From Cylicocyclus nassatus (taxonomy: Eukaryota > Nematoda > Chromadorea > Rhabditida > Strongylidae), in assembly GCA_958299035.1 (NCBI GenBank), contig CATQJL010000326.1, positions 2,680,232-2,744,231 of the forward strand: 64,000 nt of DNA, read 5' to 3'. The translations under genes and the position numbers were made by a program. The notes beneath the pieces are model-generated. The model was not told where the DNA came from, made no database searches, and was given only the letters and a program-made list of their open reading frames with translations. Position 1 is the stretch's first letter. Each line of letters begins with the position of its first letter. This document shows, one piece after another, positions 47,714 through 59,569 of this stretch.

Positions 47714-47953
47714 CTAATGTAGGGGCAAATTCGTATTATCTATGGGTATTTCATCCAGCTTCAATGGAGCTCCAATTTTCCACATTTTGCCATATACAGA
47801 CCTAGTTAGATTGAAGTATTCTCGCTCGTTATAAGAGAAAACTGTTTGGATTTTGAATTCTCTCGTATCCATTCTCGTTCTGCCTAGTTTACCCATTTCA
47901 CGCTCTATTCGTGCAAACAATGCCCTGCCATCAGAATAAAACTTGAAATTCAT
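47714..47953 (-). CDS. Candidate terminal exon, unidentified
   Basis: An open frame of 79 codons ending in TAG reads with strong coding character (for example REFKIQTVFSYNEREYFNLT, then GKMWKIGAPLKLDEIPID). A GATGGCAG acceptor near 47917 could start the exon. I recognise no family and found no upstream exons to the right. It may be the 3' end of a small minus-strand gene or a piece of a mobile element. Confidence 0.33.
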   Translation of the reverse strand: MNFKFYSDGRALFARIEREMGKLGRTRMDTREFKIQTVFSYNEREYFNLTRSVYGKMWKIGAPLKLDEIPIDNTNLPLH

Positions 47954-47959
47954 ACCTTT

Positions 47960-49130
47960 TGATAAAATTACTTTTTTGACGAAGTCAGAGAATGTGATGT
48001 CTCATCGCGCTACTTTTCTTATGGCGTTTCTTTCCTTATGAAGTCAAAACCTTGAGAAATACGATCGAAACCTTGAGAAATGGATGTTTTTATGCCGTCC
48101 ATCAGCGTTTTCACTTAGAAGATGGGGACATTTCTTTTCACAAAAGTAATTTTCTATTGCTGTCCAGAGAGATAAAGTAGTAAGACCAAATATTTGCTCA
48201 CTAAGCATCCAGAGATCGCCGAAATGATGTCTTGAACGAGAATTTAGCGACCTAATTTTTGAAAGTTGTTTACATGGATTATGAGATTGTCTATAAGTCG
48301 TTTATAACTGTAAAAAATTGAAATATTTTTTAAATTCTTTGAAAAATCAAATAAGCTTAGTAAAAAAAGTTTTAGATAAAGTGATGAAAAGCCTTCATTC
48401 GAAAGAAAGCTTTTGCCCCCCGCCCCCGCCCCTTTGAACGGAATTCCTGGGACTGTCATTAGTCACTGCAAATGCAAAATTAAGAAAAAGGAAAAAGGAA
48501 ACCGTCATGCATCTCAACTGTGCAACGGTTATGAAAAACTTTGCAAGTTCTTGTTCCACAGCAGCAATGATCACATTTTTCAGCGTATGAGTCGGTGGAA
48601 ATCATCCCAATTCTCACTTTGCTATTGATCTTATGCAATAATGTTTGGTTGTGTGTTGCCTTTTTAGAATACATATTAGAACTTCAAGTTCATATGAGGT
48701 CTTGATTTTCCTACTTGAGATTGTGATTTACTAAACAAGATGCGATTTACAGGAACTATTAATTTTATAAAAAATCTGAGTTTCACACAGCCTTTTAAGT
48801 CATACGAATACTATGTCCTAAATAAATTAAGTGTTTAGACAAAGCATTGCATGATTCGTTCTAAAATCCGTCACGGAAAAAAAACCTGATAATCTAAGCC
48901 AGTTGAAAATTGAATTCAAGAACCATTTTATTTGCCAAAACTTGGTGTTAGGTACTTGTTATCGATGATGATGACTAACAAACAAGTGGTAGGTAACTGA
49001 CGGCTGCTCTCAAAAAAAATCTAAAGAGGCCCTGCACAAACCTGACTTTATCTTACCCAAATGTCTTTAAAATCCTCTTCTCGGGATTTTCTTTTTTCCT
49101 CATGTGCTAGGAATTTACTTTTATAGGTTT
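47960..49130. other. Non-coding stretch upstream of the LACTB2 gene
   Basis: No supported feature apart from a C-rich run at about 48416-48432. TTTTATAG at 49119-49126, just before the ATG of the next gene, could be a cis- or trans-splice acceptor. Confidence 0.3.
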
Positions 49131-49136
49131 TGCCTC

Positions 49137-52100
49137 ATGGACTGGTTCACTCTGATACGGCGATACTTCGACTTTGTTTACTCTTGCTTAACGGGTTACG
49201 TCTATTTTCTCTATACAAGACGATTTACTAAACGGAAGCCTCGGAAGGACCTCACTCCTCTTGATGACATAGCTCAAATCAGTCCTAGTATCACTCGAGT
49301 GCTGGGCCAGAATCCAGGACCATTTACTCTGCAGGTAAAAAAATTGATAAAGAGACTAAGCCATCTTTATCGAATTTCTTGCAGGGAACTAACACTTACT
49401 TAATTGGAAAAGGCAAGAGAAAATTTCTGATAGATGCCGGAGAGAAAAACAATATGAGGCAAGGTGGAATCAGAAAAAAAATTTCTTCTGGAGGATACGC
49501 TTGAGAAATTGCATGATTTTAATTACATGCTTTTTGTTTACCTCCTCGGCTATAAGCAATTTGTTTTTGTAGGGAATGTCATAATCTTCGATTCAGGTAT
49601 ATCCCTAAGCTCAAGGAAGCTCTGGGTGATGCTACGATCGAAAGCATTATCTGCACGCATTGGCACCAAGATCATACAGGTACCTTACAGCACACGAATA
49701 AAGTAACCTTTGATTTAACTGGCTTGGCGACTAAAAGGCAGGGCTTTGTGACTAGTTATGGCCGATCGCGCCCGCCACGCAGTCTGCGTCTCTCATTTGC
49801 GCGTGCTCTCTTATCATTATCTAGCCTTTATTAGGTCACGAAGCAGCCGTCAAGCCGGTTGAATCTGAAGGTACCCTAAAATGAGAGACGGTCAGCAGGT
49901 CGCGATTTGTATATAGGTTATCATCTGATAATAAGAAGGGCAGTTCAGCGTTATGGGACCCTAGAGAATGCCGAACAAAGTGCTTTGGCTCACCAGCTAT
50001 TTGAAGTTTCCACTTGCTGAGTTTGACGGAACTCGATGAAAAACTGAGTGAAATGCTAACATTTTGATATTAGCTGCATTTTCTAGGTTTTTGACCTTTA
50101 ACATTTGTTTTGAATCTATTCTGTGATAGTAAGGCTGAATAACCCATGCAGCTTTTTATTTATCTTCTTACAAATTCTAAATGCATCTAGAGCGTTGTAA
50201 AACAAATTATGTGAGTGCCTACAAATTCCACTTAAATTTTATTTTCAAAATTATCTTCCTTGGAACAGCAAGAATATGGAAACTGAACTCAGAAACTCTT
50301 AAAGATTTTTTTTTCAAAAATCACCGGAATTCTACACATGATCGCTTGAAAAGAGCTGAAGAGGCGGCAACGTTTTTATCCAGCTATGAGCCAAAGCGGA
50401 GATCAAACTTAAAACTCTCAATAATAACTTTCAACAAAACTTAAAATCTTTCAATAAAGTCCGTCTTTTTTCAAAGTACTGTAGAGAGTTCTTTAACTAC
50501 AAAACTTATCGAGAAACCCAGGTTTTTGTAAGACTTGTCCAAAAAATTTCACTCCACTACGTCAGTCTTCCAAACGCACTCACGAGTGCATTTTAAGAAA
50601 ATCTAGTCATTATTAGGAGGATGTTCGTTGGTTGAAGATCATTTTCGAACTTCGAGTGGTAAAAGACCGCAAGTCTACAAGATGAGACACGCAAATGTAA
50701 GTTATCTAGCTTAAGAATCAAGTTCAACTGAGAAATATGTGCGCTGAGTTGAACTTTCAGAAAAACGTCAAAGGATGTCGATTTGTAGATGAAGGATACG
50801 TTTTCAAAGAGGATGGAGTCACATTGAGGGTTATTGAGACCAGGTAAATTTTGGCAAAAATAGTCATAAGCAAATGAAGACGTGAGAAATTGTTGTACTG
50901 ATGTTTTTGAAGCCTAAGAGAAGAAAGCTGATCAAATGAAAAAAGGCGAGAACTGGTCTAAAGGTTTCGAGCAGAAAGCAGAGTACGTTTAGGTACACCA
51001 AATAGAAACAGTGAACCAGAGAGCATTTTGAACGCGTTGAAAACCTTAAAAGTACCTGACCTTAAAAGTTAGAGTCGAGTTGTCAGTTTGAAATCTTCAC
51101 GAAACGAGCGACATCGTGATGACCTTGAGTAGTTTGGTTTAACCTCTCTACGCCATTATCTTATAACTAACCAGCCTATGATTATGGATGAGTTCATGTT
51201 TGAAGGACAATCAAGGAACAAGTCGCTTCTTTTGTGATAGCTATACACTTTCGTTGAGCTTTTCTGAAAAAAAAAACTCTGCTGTGGGTATTTTTTAGAC
51301 GGAAATGTGCATGAACCAAACAGTTTCTATTTTGGTATGTGCGCTATAAACAGTTCATTGAACAATAATCCCATTTGTCTCCTGTCAGAAACCATAACTA
51401 GCGCGGAAAAGAACTGACATAAGATTCTTGAGCACCACTCTCATCTTTGACATTTGCTTTCAACTCTGACTAAGCATTTGTGGACTTTAAAAACCATGGT
51501 CACAACTTTTCTCCCCATCCTATTGCAGCAGAAAAAACAGAAGTGAAGAATTCTAATTATCTGTTAAGGAAAAGGCGCATCACCGAGAAATGCTTCAATA
51601 ATTTTGATGAGACTTGTCGTCTACAAATAATGTAAACTTGCCAAACGCTCACGATAATCACTAGGATTCAGGGGCCATACATCTGATCACATTGCTTTGT
51701 TTTACGAAGAGGAAGGCGTACTGTTCAGCGGTGATTGTATTTTAGGTTAGGGATTGCCATTGTCACATGCAAAATTCATGATAAACATAATTTCATTTTC
51801 TAGGAGAGGGTGCTAGCATATTTGAGAATCTTAGTGATTACATGCGATCACTGAAGAAGCTTCTGAATTTGCCTTGTAAGGTAGGTGTGCAAATCTGGTA
51901 CTAACAAATTATAAGGAGAAAGGATATTAATATAAATCTCACTATTTTGCGTCTTCTGTACACAAAATGATCAGAATGATAAAATGATCAAAATGCATAT
52001 CGTTCAGATGGTCACAAAAAAATTTTTTTCTTGGTAACTAGACGCTTTGTCGAAGTCTATTTGACGTAGTGCACTTTACTCCCGTTTTCCTCAAGAAATA

Positions 52101-55100
52101 ATTTTGAGCCGCAAAGTACCTAATGCATGTTGCAATTTCTCTTATATCATTCGCAAAAATCTCCTTGATTTGGAAACAGCAAGACGCGAATTGTTAAAAA
52201 GTGAAAAACAAGAAGGAGAAGACAAAGAATAACAGCAGCGTTAATAGAAGAGAAGTTTCTAGTACAAAACACTATCTCAATCTCCAATCTTTCAACAGAA
52301 ATAAGGCGATGAAGAAGAAACTTTACTTGATAACTTGTTTTCCTTGCGCAACATCCCAGTGCATGAAAATTTAGTCTCAGGAACAGATCTAAGTATTCAG
52401 CTTAGATGTATTTTCATTATTACTATAGTTAATTCCATACAAGTAGTTACCATTTAATGCTACATAATTGTCATAGCATACAGGCCAACCATGTTTGATT
52501 ATCAAAAAAATCACTTTAAGATCCGCTAAAAAAATTATACTTGCAAATTTTTGGTTAAGGTATGGGTGATGTTCTTTGCTAGAGTCCTCAAAATATTCGA
52601 ATATATTATCTGGTTTGTCAAGTTTACATAGAATTGTAGGATCAAAGGCTCAGATAGTCCAGCATATGTGATATCCCTTACACAAAACCCCGAAATTTAC
52701 CACCACAATCTATCACAAATCTCCTTTCATTTGGTAGCATTCACAGTTAGATGCTACACAGAACCTTACTCGAAAAACCTTGAATTTCCTTCCCTTGAGA
52801 AGTTTGTAAAATGTGAGTCCAATTTTGCAGCTAATTTGCCCTGGTCATGGTCCATTGATCAGTGACGCGAAAGGGAAGATAGAGGAATATATTGAGAGAC
52901 GACAAAAACGGGAAATACAAGTTCTAAACTATCTTCAGCAGGTTAGTCCGTTGATCACATATTTTTTATCAAAGTTTTCAAACGCCTTATCGCAAATGAA
53001 AGAGCGGAATCAAATTGAGATGGAGGTAGAGTTCCATCGCTCTTTGTGAAAGGCGCTCTAGCAGTACACTTTCTTCGAAAAAAAAATTAGATGAAGCAAT
53101 CAACTTTTTTCAAACAAAATTATAAGTGGTAGACACAATAACACTGTTATTATCAGCTCTGTCATACGAATGCCTCAGTGTTCTTTCGTATAGGAAAGGG
53201 AAGTTTGTTTTTTCCCTTTCGCATACAATATCTTACAAGGAAACGATACTCATTGTCCGTGGCTTTTTGAGACGAGATGTACACCATTACACTCGTTTTC
53301 GAACGCTGATTCCGAATCTGACTTCCGTTTCTGCTAATCGTTTCTCTGAAAAAAGTTATGAAGGAATTTCGATCCAGGTTTGGCCGCTTAAGGGAAATAC
53401 GGTCATTGGAACGGCCTCTACTGCGACCACGTTCTGGTCTAATGGTTAGTGCGATAGCCTCATAAGTTGATGTAGGTTCAAATCCTTTGCATTTTTACTT
53501 TCGCATTACTTTTGCCTCAATTAACCTTGTTCGAGAAAGTTTACTCGAATTATGACCATTTAATACATTTTAGCGCAAACAGTAGTAATTTTTTCTTAAA
53601 TACCACATTTTTTCAAGAGTAAGGGCGTTCACTTAACTTGAGGATGTGAAAGAAGGTTAATTGAGTCAACGCAAAACTAAAAAACACAAAAGGACTCGAA
53701 CCTAGAGCTGCATCAACTCATGAGGCTATCGCACTAACCACTAGACCACAACGCACCCATGTCATTGGCACTCCGACAAATTTTCACTGGGTAGCCAAAC
53801 TCTGCGCGATCCATGATAACATCTTTGGAGCGATTAGCAGAAACGGAAGTAAGATTTGGAATCAGCGTTCCAGGACGAGTGTAAGGGTATACATCTCATT
53901 TCAAAAGGCCACGGACACCGAGTATCGTTCCCTTGTTAGCACCGGAGGCATTTTTGATTAATTCGCATTGATATGGCAACCAAGGCATCGCTTATATTGT
54001 CATCCATACGGAAGTAAATTCTGGTCAGAACAGATACGGTATTTCCTACGTATCAAAGGCAGCGTCCACCCAAAAATTTGCCTCCCATGTTTCTGCCTGC
54101 GAGGTTTCCGTGGTCCTCAGGTGATGGTCTTCGAATTGTCTAAAAACCCCAAAAAACCCTATTTCTGGGGACTCTGTCTTGAGGGCGCGGACGGCTTTCA
54201 GTATGGAGTGGGTGGAGCTTGATAGGATTTGGGCGGAGCTTAATAGCACTTTGGCTGTGCCAGGCCCATTATCTCCATTCAACATTAGAGGTCCAGACCA
54301 ACGCAGATGCCCCTCCCCTGCAGCCTAAATTCAGGATTGGCACTACTCGGAGGGGGCTAGATTAAGCTTAAACACTGCCTTCACTTGGGAAAATACCGTA
54401 TCCGCTGGAGGGCGGTCAGGATCCTTCAAAGGCTCGCCGCTTCTTCTCCAGGCACACCCGTGGGAGGTAATATTCACTTCGCGTATACCTCGCACCTACG
54501 TCGCACCTATCTCGCACATTCCTGCATTAGTCCCCTCCGGACTCCTGCCTTGTTTCTCCTGGCATTAATTAGAAAGCTCAGCACATACGCGATGAGTAAA
54601 TGAATTCCAGAAAAAAGGAAAGTGCTATGAAACCAAACATCAAAATAAACAGATAGATAAGAAAAGTGCTTGTGACCCTGGACATTGAAGAAGTAGTAGG
54701 TGAGATATTAGGGGCTTAAACGCTAACTGAATGTTTGATCAATTTACAAGGCTCTTCTGGAAAGTTTATGCATGGAAAATTACACATTAAAGGAATTTGT
54801 GATCAGTTTCTTTCAGAGAAAATTCGCACAAAAACTAAGATTGACAAACATAGCAATAAGACCGAACATTATGAATGGCAAATTTTGCTCCAAATCTAAT
54901 TTTCTTGAATAACATACCCTTCTTGAAGATTCAATGTTCATAAGATTAATAGTATAATAGTTCAAATGGAGAGCTAATATGCGAAAAATGATAACTCTGA
55001 ACTTCCGGAGCTGTACATTTTCAAAATATTTAACCCGTGCCCTCTTAGAAAACATTATCAGCTTTTATCCACTCTCACCTAGCACATCTTCAATGAGCGC

Positions 55101-55673
55101 GATCAGAAGCACTTTTTTCCACAGCATTTTCGTTACTTTTTTGGCAATCTTTTACTCGTCACTTATGTAATCCCTTTTTGTTTACGCTAGGAGAAACAAG
55201 GAGGTTGTCCGGAGGAGAACTAATGCAGAAATGTGCGAGATAGGTGCGACGTAGGCGCGAGGTAGGCGCGAAGTGATAATTACCTCCCACGGGCGCGTCT
55301 GGAGAAGAAGCGGCAGGCCTTTGGAGGATCCTGACACGCCGCCGTATCCGCTGAGGGCGAAGGCGGCGAGAGATTCAAGCGAGGCGACTCGCGAGGACCC
55401 CGCGCCGAGGTCGCGATCAAATTGAAATTCCTTGTAATCATTGAGTAGAATGATTGATTCTTCTGGACTTTTAGTTATCAAATGCAATTCTTATCTACTT
55501 TGCAGGTTGGACAAGCCAATCCGCTTGAAGTCACGCGGGCCCTCTATAAAGGCCTACCAAGAAACGTGCATGTGGCCGCATTCGTCTCGGTTCGGCTCCA
55601 CTTGGCAAAATTGAAGGATGAGGGGAAGCTCAGAAAAACGGGTTTCATCGATTATGTCTATGTGTGCTCATGA
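49137..55673 (+). CDS. LACTB2-like metallo-beta-lactamase endoribonuclease
   Basis: Complete nine-exon gene, 315 aa (human LACTB2 is 288). Exons: 49137-49334, 49385-49458, 49597-49679, 50617-50696, 50761-50843, 51672-51745, 51804-51880, 52831-52941, 55506-55673 (TGA). All phases agree. Intron 2 is GC-AG (AG|GCAAGG). Landmarks in order: [27 protein letters not shown] (HxHxDH zinc motif), GHTSDH, SGDCILGEG, CPGHGP, then a C-terminal helical domain ([14 protein letters not shown]). LACTB2 is known as a mitochondrial single-strand-specific RNase of the MBL fold. The N-terminus has a hydrophobic, Tyr/Phe-rich run followed by basic residues (about residues 8-36), longer than in the human protein; it could be a membrane anchor or targeting signal. 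The residue before the GHT histidine motif appears to be Arg rather than the usual Pro. The last intron (2.56 kb) holds fold-back repeats. Confidence 0.93.
49706..49871. mobile_element. Small TA-flanked MITE, family A copy 2
   Basis: Starts ACCTTTGATTTAACTGGCTT and ends with the complementary CCGGTTGAATCTGAAGG, TA at both edges. It shares the internal ACGCAGTCTGCGTCTCT block with the copy at 62797. It lies in LACTB2 intron 3, only about 26 bp after the splice donor. Confidence 0.82.
53231..53940. repeat. Fold-back repeat with tRNA-like A/B boxes in both arms
   Basis: Two ~250-bp arms (53231-53490 and, inverted, 53690-53940) share most of their sequence. The right arm, read inward, starts GCTAACAAGGGAACGATACT. 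The inner end of each arm looks like a tRNA relic: box A-like TGGTCTAATGGTTAGTGCG (left, near 53435) or TGGTCTAGTGGTTAGTGCG (right, minus strand, near 53745), and about 30 bases on a box B-like GGTTCAAATCC or GGTTCGAGTCC. Stem pairing is poor, so these are tRNA-derived sequences, not functional tRNAs. The repeat lies in the last LACTB2 intron. Confidence 0.75.
54387..55375. repeat. Fold-back repeat with ~180-bp arms
   Basis: The block 54387-54565 (ACCGTATCCGCTGGAGGGCG through CTTGTTTCTCCTGGC) recurs inverted at about 55185-55350. The GC-rich arms contain runs such as GGCGCGAGGTAGGCGCGAAG; the ~620-bp centre is AT-rich and non-coding. It lies in the last LACTB2 intron, directly after the tRNA-bearing fold-back. 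Confidence 0.75.
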
Positions 55674-56296
55674 TTTAACTATTGCAACGAAGTAATTCAA
55701 TAATTTATTGAGAGATATTGGTGTTAATATGCATTGACACAAGACAAGTCCGCCCTGAATAAATTATACGATTCTACAATGACAGTCTTTGTCTAAAATG
55801 TGGAAGTCTGTGACTCTCTCCATTATTTTGCATATGGCATCGTTTTTCGATTTTGTTGTCGGAGTCATTGTAGAATTTGGGATATAAAAGCGGGTAAGAT
55901 GTCTCTCACCTTCGGTGTTGGGTTTAAGCGTAGGGTCGAAAGAATGGTAGCATGCAATACAATTGTAAGTCCTCTACCACTTAAAATCATGTGATAGCTC
56001 ATAAATTTATTTCCTCGACTGTATTTTCACTAAACCACATTGTTTTTTTCATCTCTTGTATCTAAATCTCTTCTTCGGTTCCTTCACGTGAACTAATCAC
56101 AGCTTGGTGGAGTTAAGCAAACACTTCTTGCGCTACTTCTTCACCCATTTGTGATTGTGTAGGTATACACTAAAGTCTGTAATTCACACAATGGTTGAGG
56201 AAATTTTATTTATCTGATCAAGCGCACATAATGAAGCATGCAATAGGCGCACCCTGATACCAAAAAACATGCCCTGAACCTTCGAAGAGGCACAAC

Positions 56297-56501
56297 GTGG
56301 CCGTATTCATCGACGAACTCAGGGGTTCCAGAACCCAATGGCTAGGCCTAACTCACGAAATTAATATTCACGAAGCTAGTAAGTGAGCAAACCCAGCGCA
56401 GCATTTGTGCATATCGATCGTACCCGATTGGTTCGCGAACCCACGGAATGCGAATCCACTGGGTAACTGAATCCGGTGGGTTCGTCGATGAATACGGCCA
56501 C
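56297..56501. mobile_element. Short MITE with ~22-bp terminal inverted repeats
   Basis: The left end GTGGCCGTATTCATCGACGA pairs with the right end TCGTCGATGAATACGGCCAC. At 205 bp it has no coding capacity. A clear target duplication was not identified, so no superfamily is assigned. Confidence 0.7.
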
Positions 56502-56667
56502 AGGATTTCCCAAAAAATGCACTGAATGTATGACATATAAGAAGTTTCTTGCATAAAAAGCTTTCGCGGACCTTTGAACGTTTTTTGTAAAGCTGGCTTC
56601 AGCTATATTTGCAATAAATAGTGACCGCTCTTCATTGCTCTAAGACTATGGTAGAAATTCTGAAAAG

Positions 56668-57035
56668 CAGTGGCGTACCGAAGGGGGGCGGGGGGGGGCG
56701 CCCCCCCCCCCCTCCCGAGAATGAGTCGCGAAATTTTTGAAAGTTACTTATATGGGTTATAAAAATGTGCAAGTGACTTGTTTGTTTTTGTAAATAATTA
56801 AAATAATTTTTAAAAATTTTTAAAAATTCAAATTAGCTTTGTAAAAAATTTTTTTTCGGGGGCGTGGCGTCAGCCACGCCCCCTTTTTCCAGATTTTAGG
56901 GGTCGGAGACCCGCAAAAGTTTTGAAAACCACCCCAAAAAAATTTTCGGAGTGCGTGGCTAACGCCGCGCACCTTCTTTAAAAAAAATTTTTGTCGCGAC
57001 CCCCCCCCCGAGCCGAAATCCTGGGTACGCCACTG
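56668..57035. mobile_element. Non-autonomous hAT-type element with 8-bp target duplication
   Basis: Terminal repeats CAGTGGCGTACC and GGTACGCCACTG bound a 368-bp element, and CTGAAAAG occurs on both sides (56660-56667, 57036-57043). An exact 8-bp duplication and a CAG-starting TIR are hallmarks of the hAT superfamily. The interior includes long G/C homopolymers and a GGGGGCGTGGC/GCCACGCCCCC hairpin around 56860-56885. There is no transposase. Confidence 0.9.
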
Positions 57036-57054
57036 CTGAAAAGGGTTTTGAGTC

Positions 57055-58222
57055 ATGGCCGCTCTCACCCGCTTTAGAAAGCAAATCAAAGAAGGAGAAT
57101 CTTACGCTAGGCTAGTCATAGCCACTGACACTAAATATGGACTTGGCAATTTACCGTAATGCTTCATTCATGAATTATGTCAAAAACAGCAGTGTCCGTT
57201 TTGAATATCCTCCCTAAAATTGTGATCGCATAATTCGAAAAGCTTTAGAAACTTTCTGGAAAGTTGAATAATGAAATCAGCGCGCGTGAAGAGCCTAGTA
57301 CACAGCTTTCCAGATTCTTTTTTGGATTTTTTTTGAAACGGCCTATCCGCAATGACGCTATAAGCTGGAAGCTACCGTAATCCTATAGTAATGAACAAAG
57401 TCGATGATTTGTTTTTTTTTGTAGACCTAACAAGGGAGGTCCGCTTAGTCGAAGTGGTCTTTTCACATGACTTCATACGACTATAAAGAGCATTGAACGG
57501 TTATTCCAAATCTGTCTTCGTTATCTGCCGAGCACCTCTGGACGTCGAGTTATGGGCGTTTTTTGAGTTGAAAAATTGAATGCATAATTAGAACAAAATT
57601 TGTTAGAATTGCACAAATGGTCCAATGTTGATTATCCATTTGGAGAATAAATTCTGTCCAAAACACTCATACTTAAAACCGCTCTGTTTGAGAGCTGAAA
57701 AGACCATAGAATTTGATTTTACCTAGATTATGCATTCATTTTTCGCTCCATGAAAATATTCACAACTCGGTATGCAGAGAAGCTCGGCAGATAATGAAAT
57801 CAGAATTGTAGTCCATTTAATGGTCTTCAAAATGGTATAAGACTCATTTGGAAAGGCCACGTCGGCTAATCAGACCTCCCTTGTAAGTTGAAGCCTCTAC
57901 ATTATGGTGTTAGAGAAAGGCGAAAGCTTTTCATGCAAGAGAGTTAATCATAAAACTTTGGTTTATACATTTTTAAGACATCCTATACTAAGTGTGAAAT
58001 TGTCAAACGAAGTTTTCCAATAATAAGCACTTTGGAGACAATAAGAGTTATAGAGAATGCATTTCGAAATTGAAGCTGACCATAGGGAAGATGAAATCTA
58101 GACTTGCATCTTACAGGAATGTTGGCAGAACATCCTTTGAGATTTCGTTTGCGGGTTTTGTGTCATTACAAAGTAGTCCGGCCGTAGCATTCATTAGAGC
58201 AACCTTTTTGCACGATTTAAGG
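57055..58222 (+). CDS. Candidate two-exon gene piece, possible hotdog-fold segment
   Basis: The better part is the exon 58117-58222, with acceptor TTACAG and donor GTAATA. It reads GRTSFEISFAGFVSL, then AVAFIRATFLHDLR, an alternating beta-strand pattern reminiscent of the C-terminal half of 4HBT-type hotdog thioesterases. This is a weak resemblance. An upstream stretch from ATG 57055 (MAALTRFRKQIKEGE onward) to a GTAATG donor at 57158 would join in phase, but it starts just outside the hAT insertion and is not independently supported. No catalytic residues or downstream exons were found. A fold-back repeat (57427-57887) would sit in the intron. Confidence 0.28.
57427..57887. repeat. Fold-back element of the CTAACAAGGG family
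   Basis: The left end CTAACAAGGGAGGTC pairs with the right end GACCTCCCTTGTAAG, and similarity continues for over 150 bp inward, including the core ATTCCAAATCTGTCTTCGTT on the left and its inverted partner. The core and ends match the arms at 53231-53940. Confidence 0.78.
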
Positions 58223-59569
58223 GTAATAAAAATATTCTTTGGACTTATCCTTCCTGAAAATTTGCTTACCAAGGAAAAGCTGACGCCTGTTTATTGTCCT
58301 TACCTACGAGTATGTATTCTCCAGCACTGAAGTTACATACTTCCTTGAAATAGGCGTGTTGAACCAAATCGATGGAATCATTGGGGATCATACCCACTTT
58401 TTCTGCCGTTTTCTAAAACACATGCTCTATACGCTTGAAAGCATGGATTCAAAATAAAGGTCTTACATTGTACTTTCTAATTATAAGAGATCCGTTCAGC
58501 TTGCACATTGGGCGCTCTTTGCTGCTAACACATTGCTTATCGAATCTTGCATATACCACTGAAAGCTTCTAGACCTAGCGCTCTCTTAGTATCTTTGTTA
58601 AACATAGGAGTTTTCTACAACTTACGGTCTTTTTTTTCGTTGCAAAACTGCTTCCGAGAAAGAGTCTTAGTCTTTGTACTGACATTCGCATAACATATTG
58701 CCAAGCAAATGGCAATCACTGTCGACACTTTCATATCTGAACAATGCTGAATTAGCGTACAGGTACATTTTAAATGTCGAAATGATTTAGGAATCGGTGC
58801 CTAAAATTTAAGCTCATTCGATTGAAACGCCTTTTTATATAACACGATACAGTACAATTTTAGGACAGGCTTTGAAACGGATTTGTTTCATGAATGAAAG
58901 GAGACCTTTTGCAAGTCCAATAACTGCTTTCAAATTTTGCTCAGTCAGGTTGTGCTTGCGACCCTGTACTTGCAGTAGGTAAAGTTGTGCAATAATTTAT
59001 AAAATAACCAGGACTGTAAGCCATTGATGAGTATTTATTTACTTACAACGACATCTCGACATGCCATCAAGCTTTAGCTGCTACGAAAATCAAACCATCA
59101 CTCACACATAATCGGGAATTTGGGAGCATCCGTGAATAGAAGAAAGACGTGAAGTGAGAATAGGCTCTATTCAGTCAAAGTGCACGTTTGTGTGAGTCGC
59201 ATGTCAACATGTATCCATTTGCCACAAAAATACCCATTTTTACATACATTTATTACTTCTATTGTATTTCAGAAAGAAAATCATTAATTTACATTTGACC
59301 TTTTCCAAATTGCAGGAGTTTAGCTTATTGTTTTAGTTTCATCAATATTCTTTGTTTGTTCAATCATGTTTTTACTGTTTTTGCATCTAGATGAAATTCA
59401 GTTCTTTGCTTATTCATCCTGGTTTCGAACAGTAGAGAATGTCAATGCTGGGATGCTAGCTCAACATTAGTTTCACAACTGTATAAGTATCCATAGAGCG
59501 GTGAACTGTGCAGCTCCACTTCACCACAGATTTGAACTGAAGAATTAGAAGTGCCAATCTTACTTTAAA

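Noticed and set aside
50181..50444. 87-codon ORF inside LACTB2 intron 3 as an exon
   Set aside because: Not needed for the protein; the exon 50617-50696 restores GG after HQDHT and the phase into the next exon.
53425..53765. Two functional tRNA genes
   Set aside because: Box A and box B fit, but D, anticodon and acceptor stems do not pair and both lie in repeat arms; treated as tRNA-derived repeat sequence.
56684..56715. G-run followed by C-run as a G-quadruplex regulatory site
   Set aside because: It lies inside the hAT element near its left end and pairs as a simple hairpin; homopolymer length is also error-prone in assemblies.
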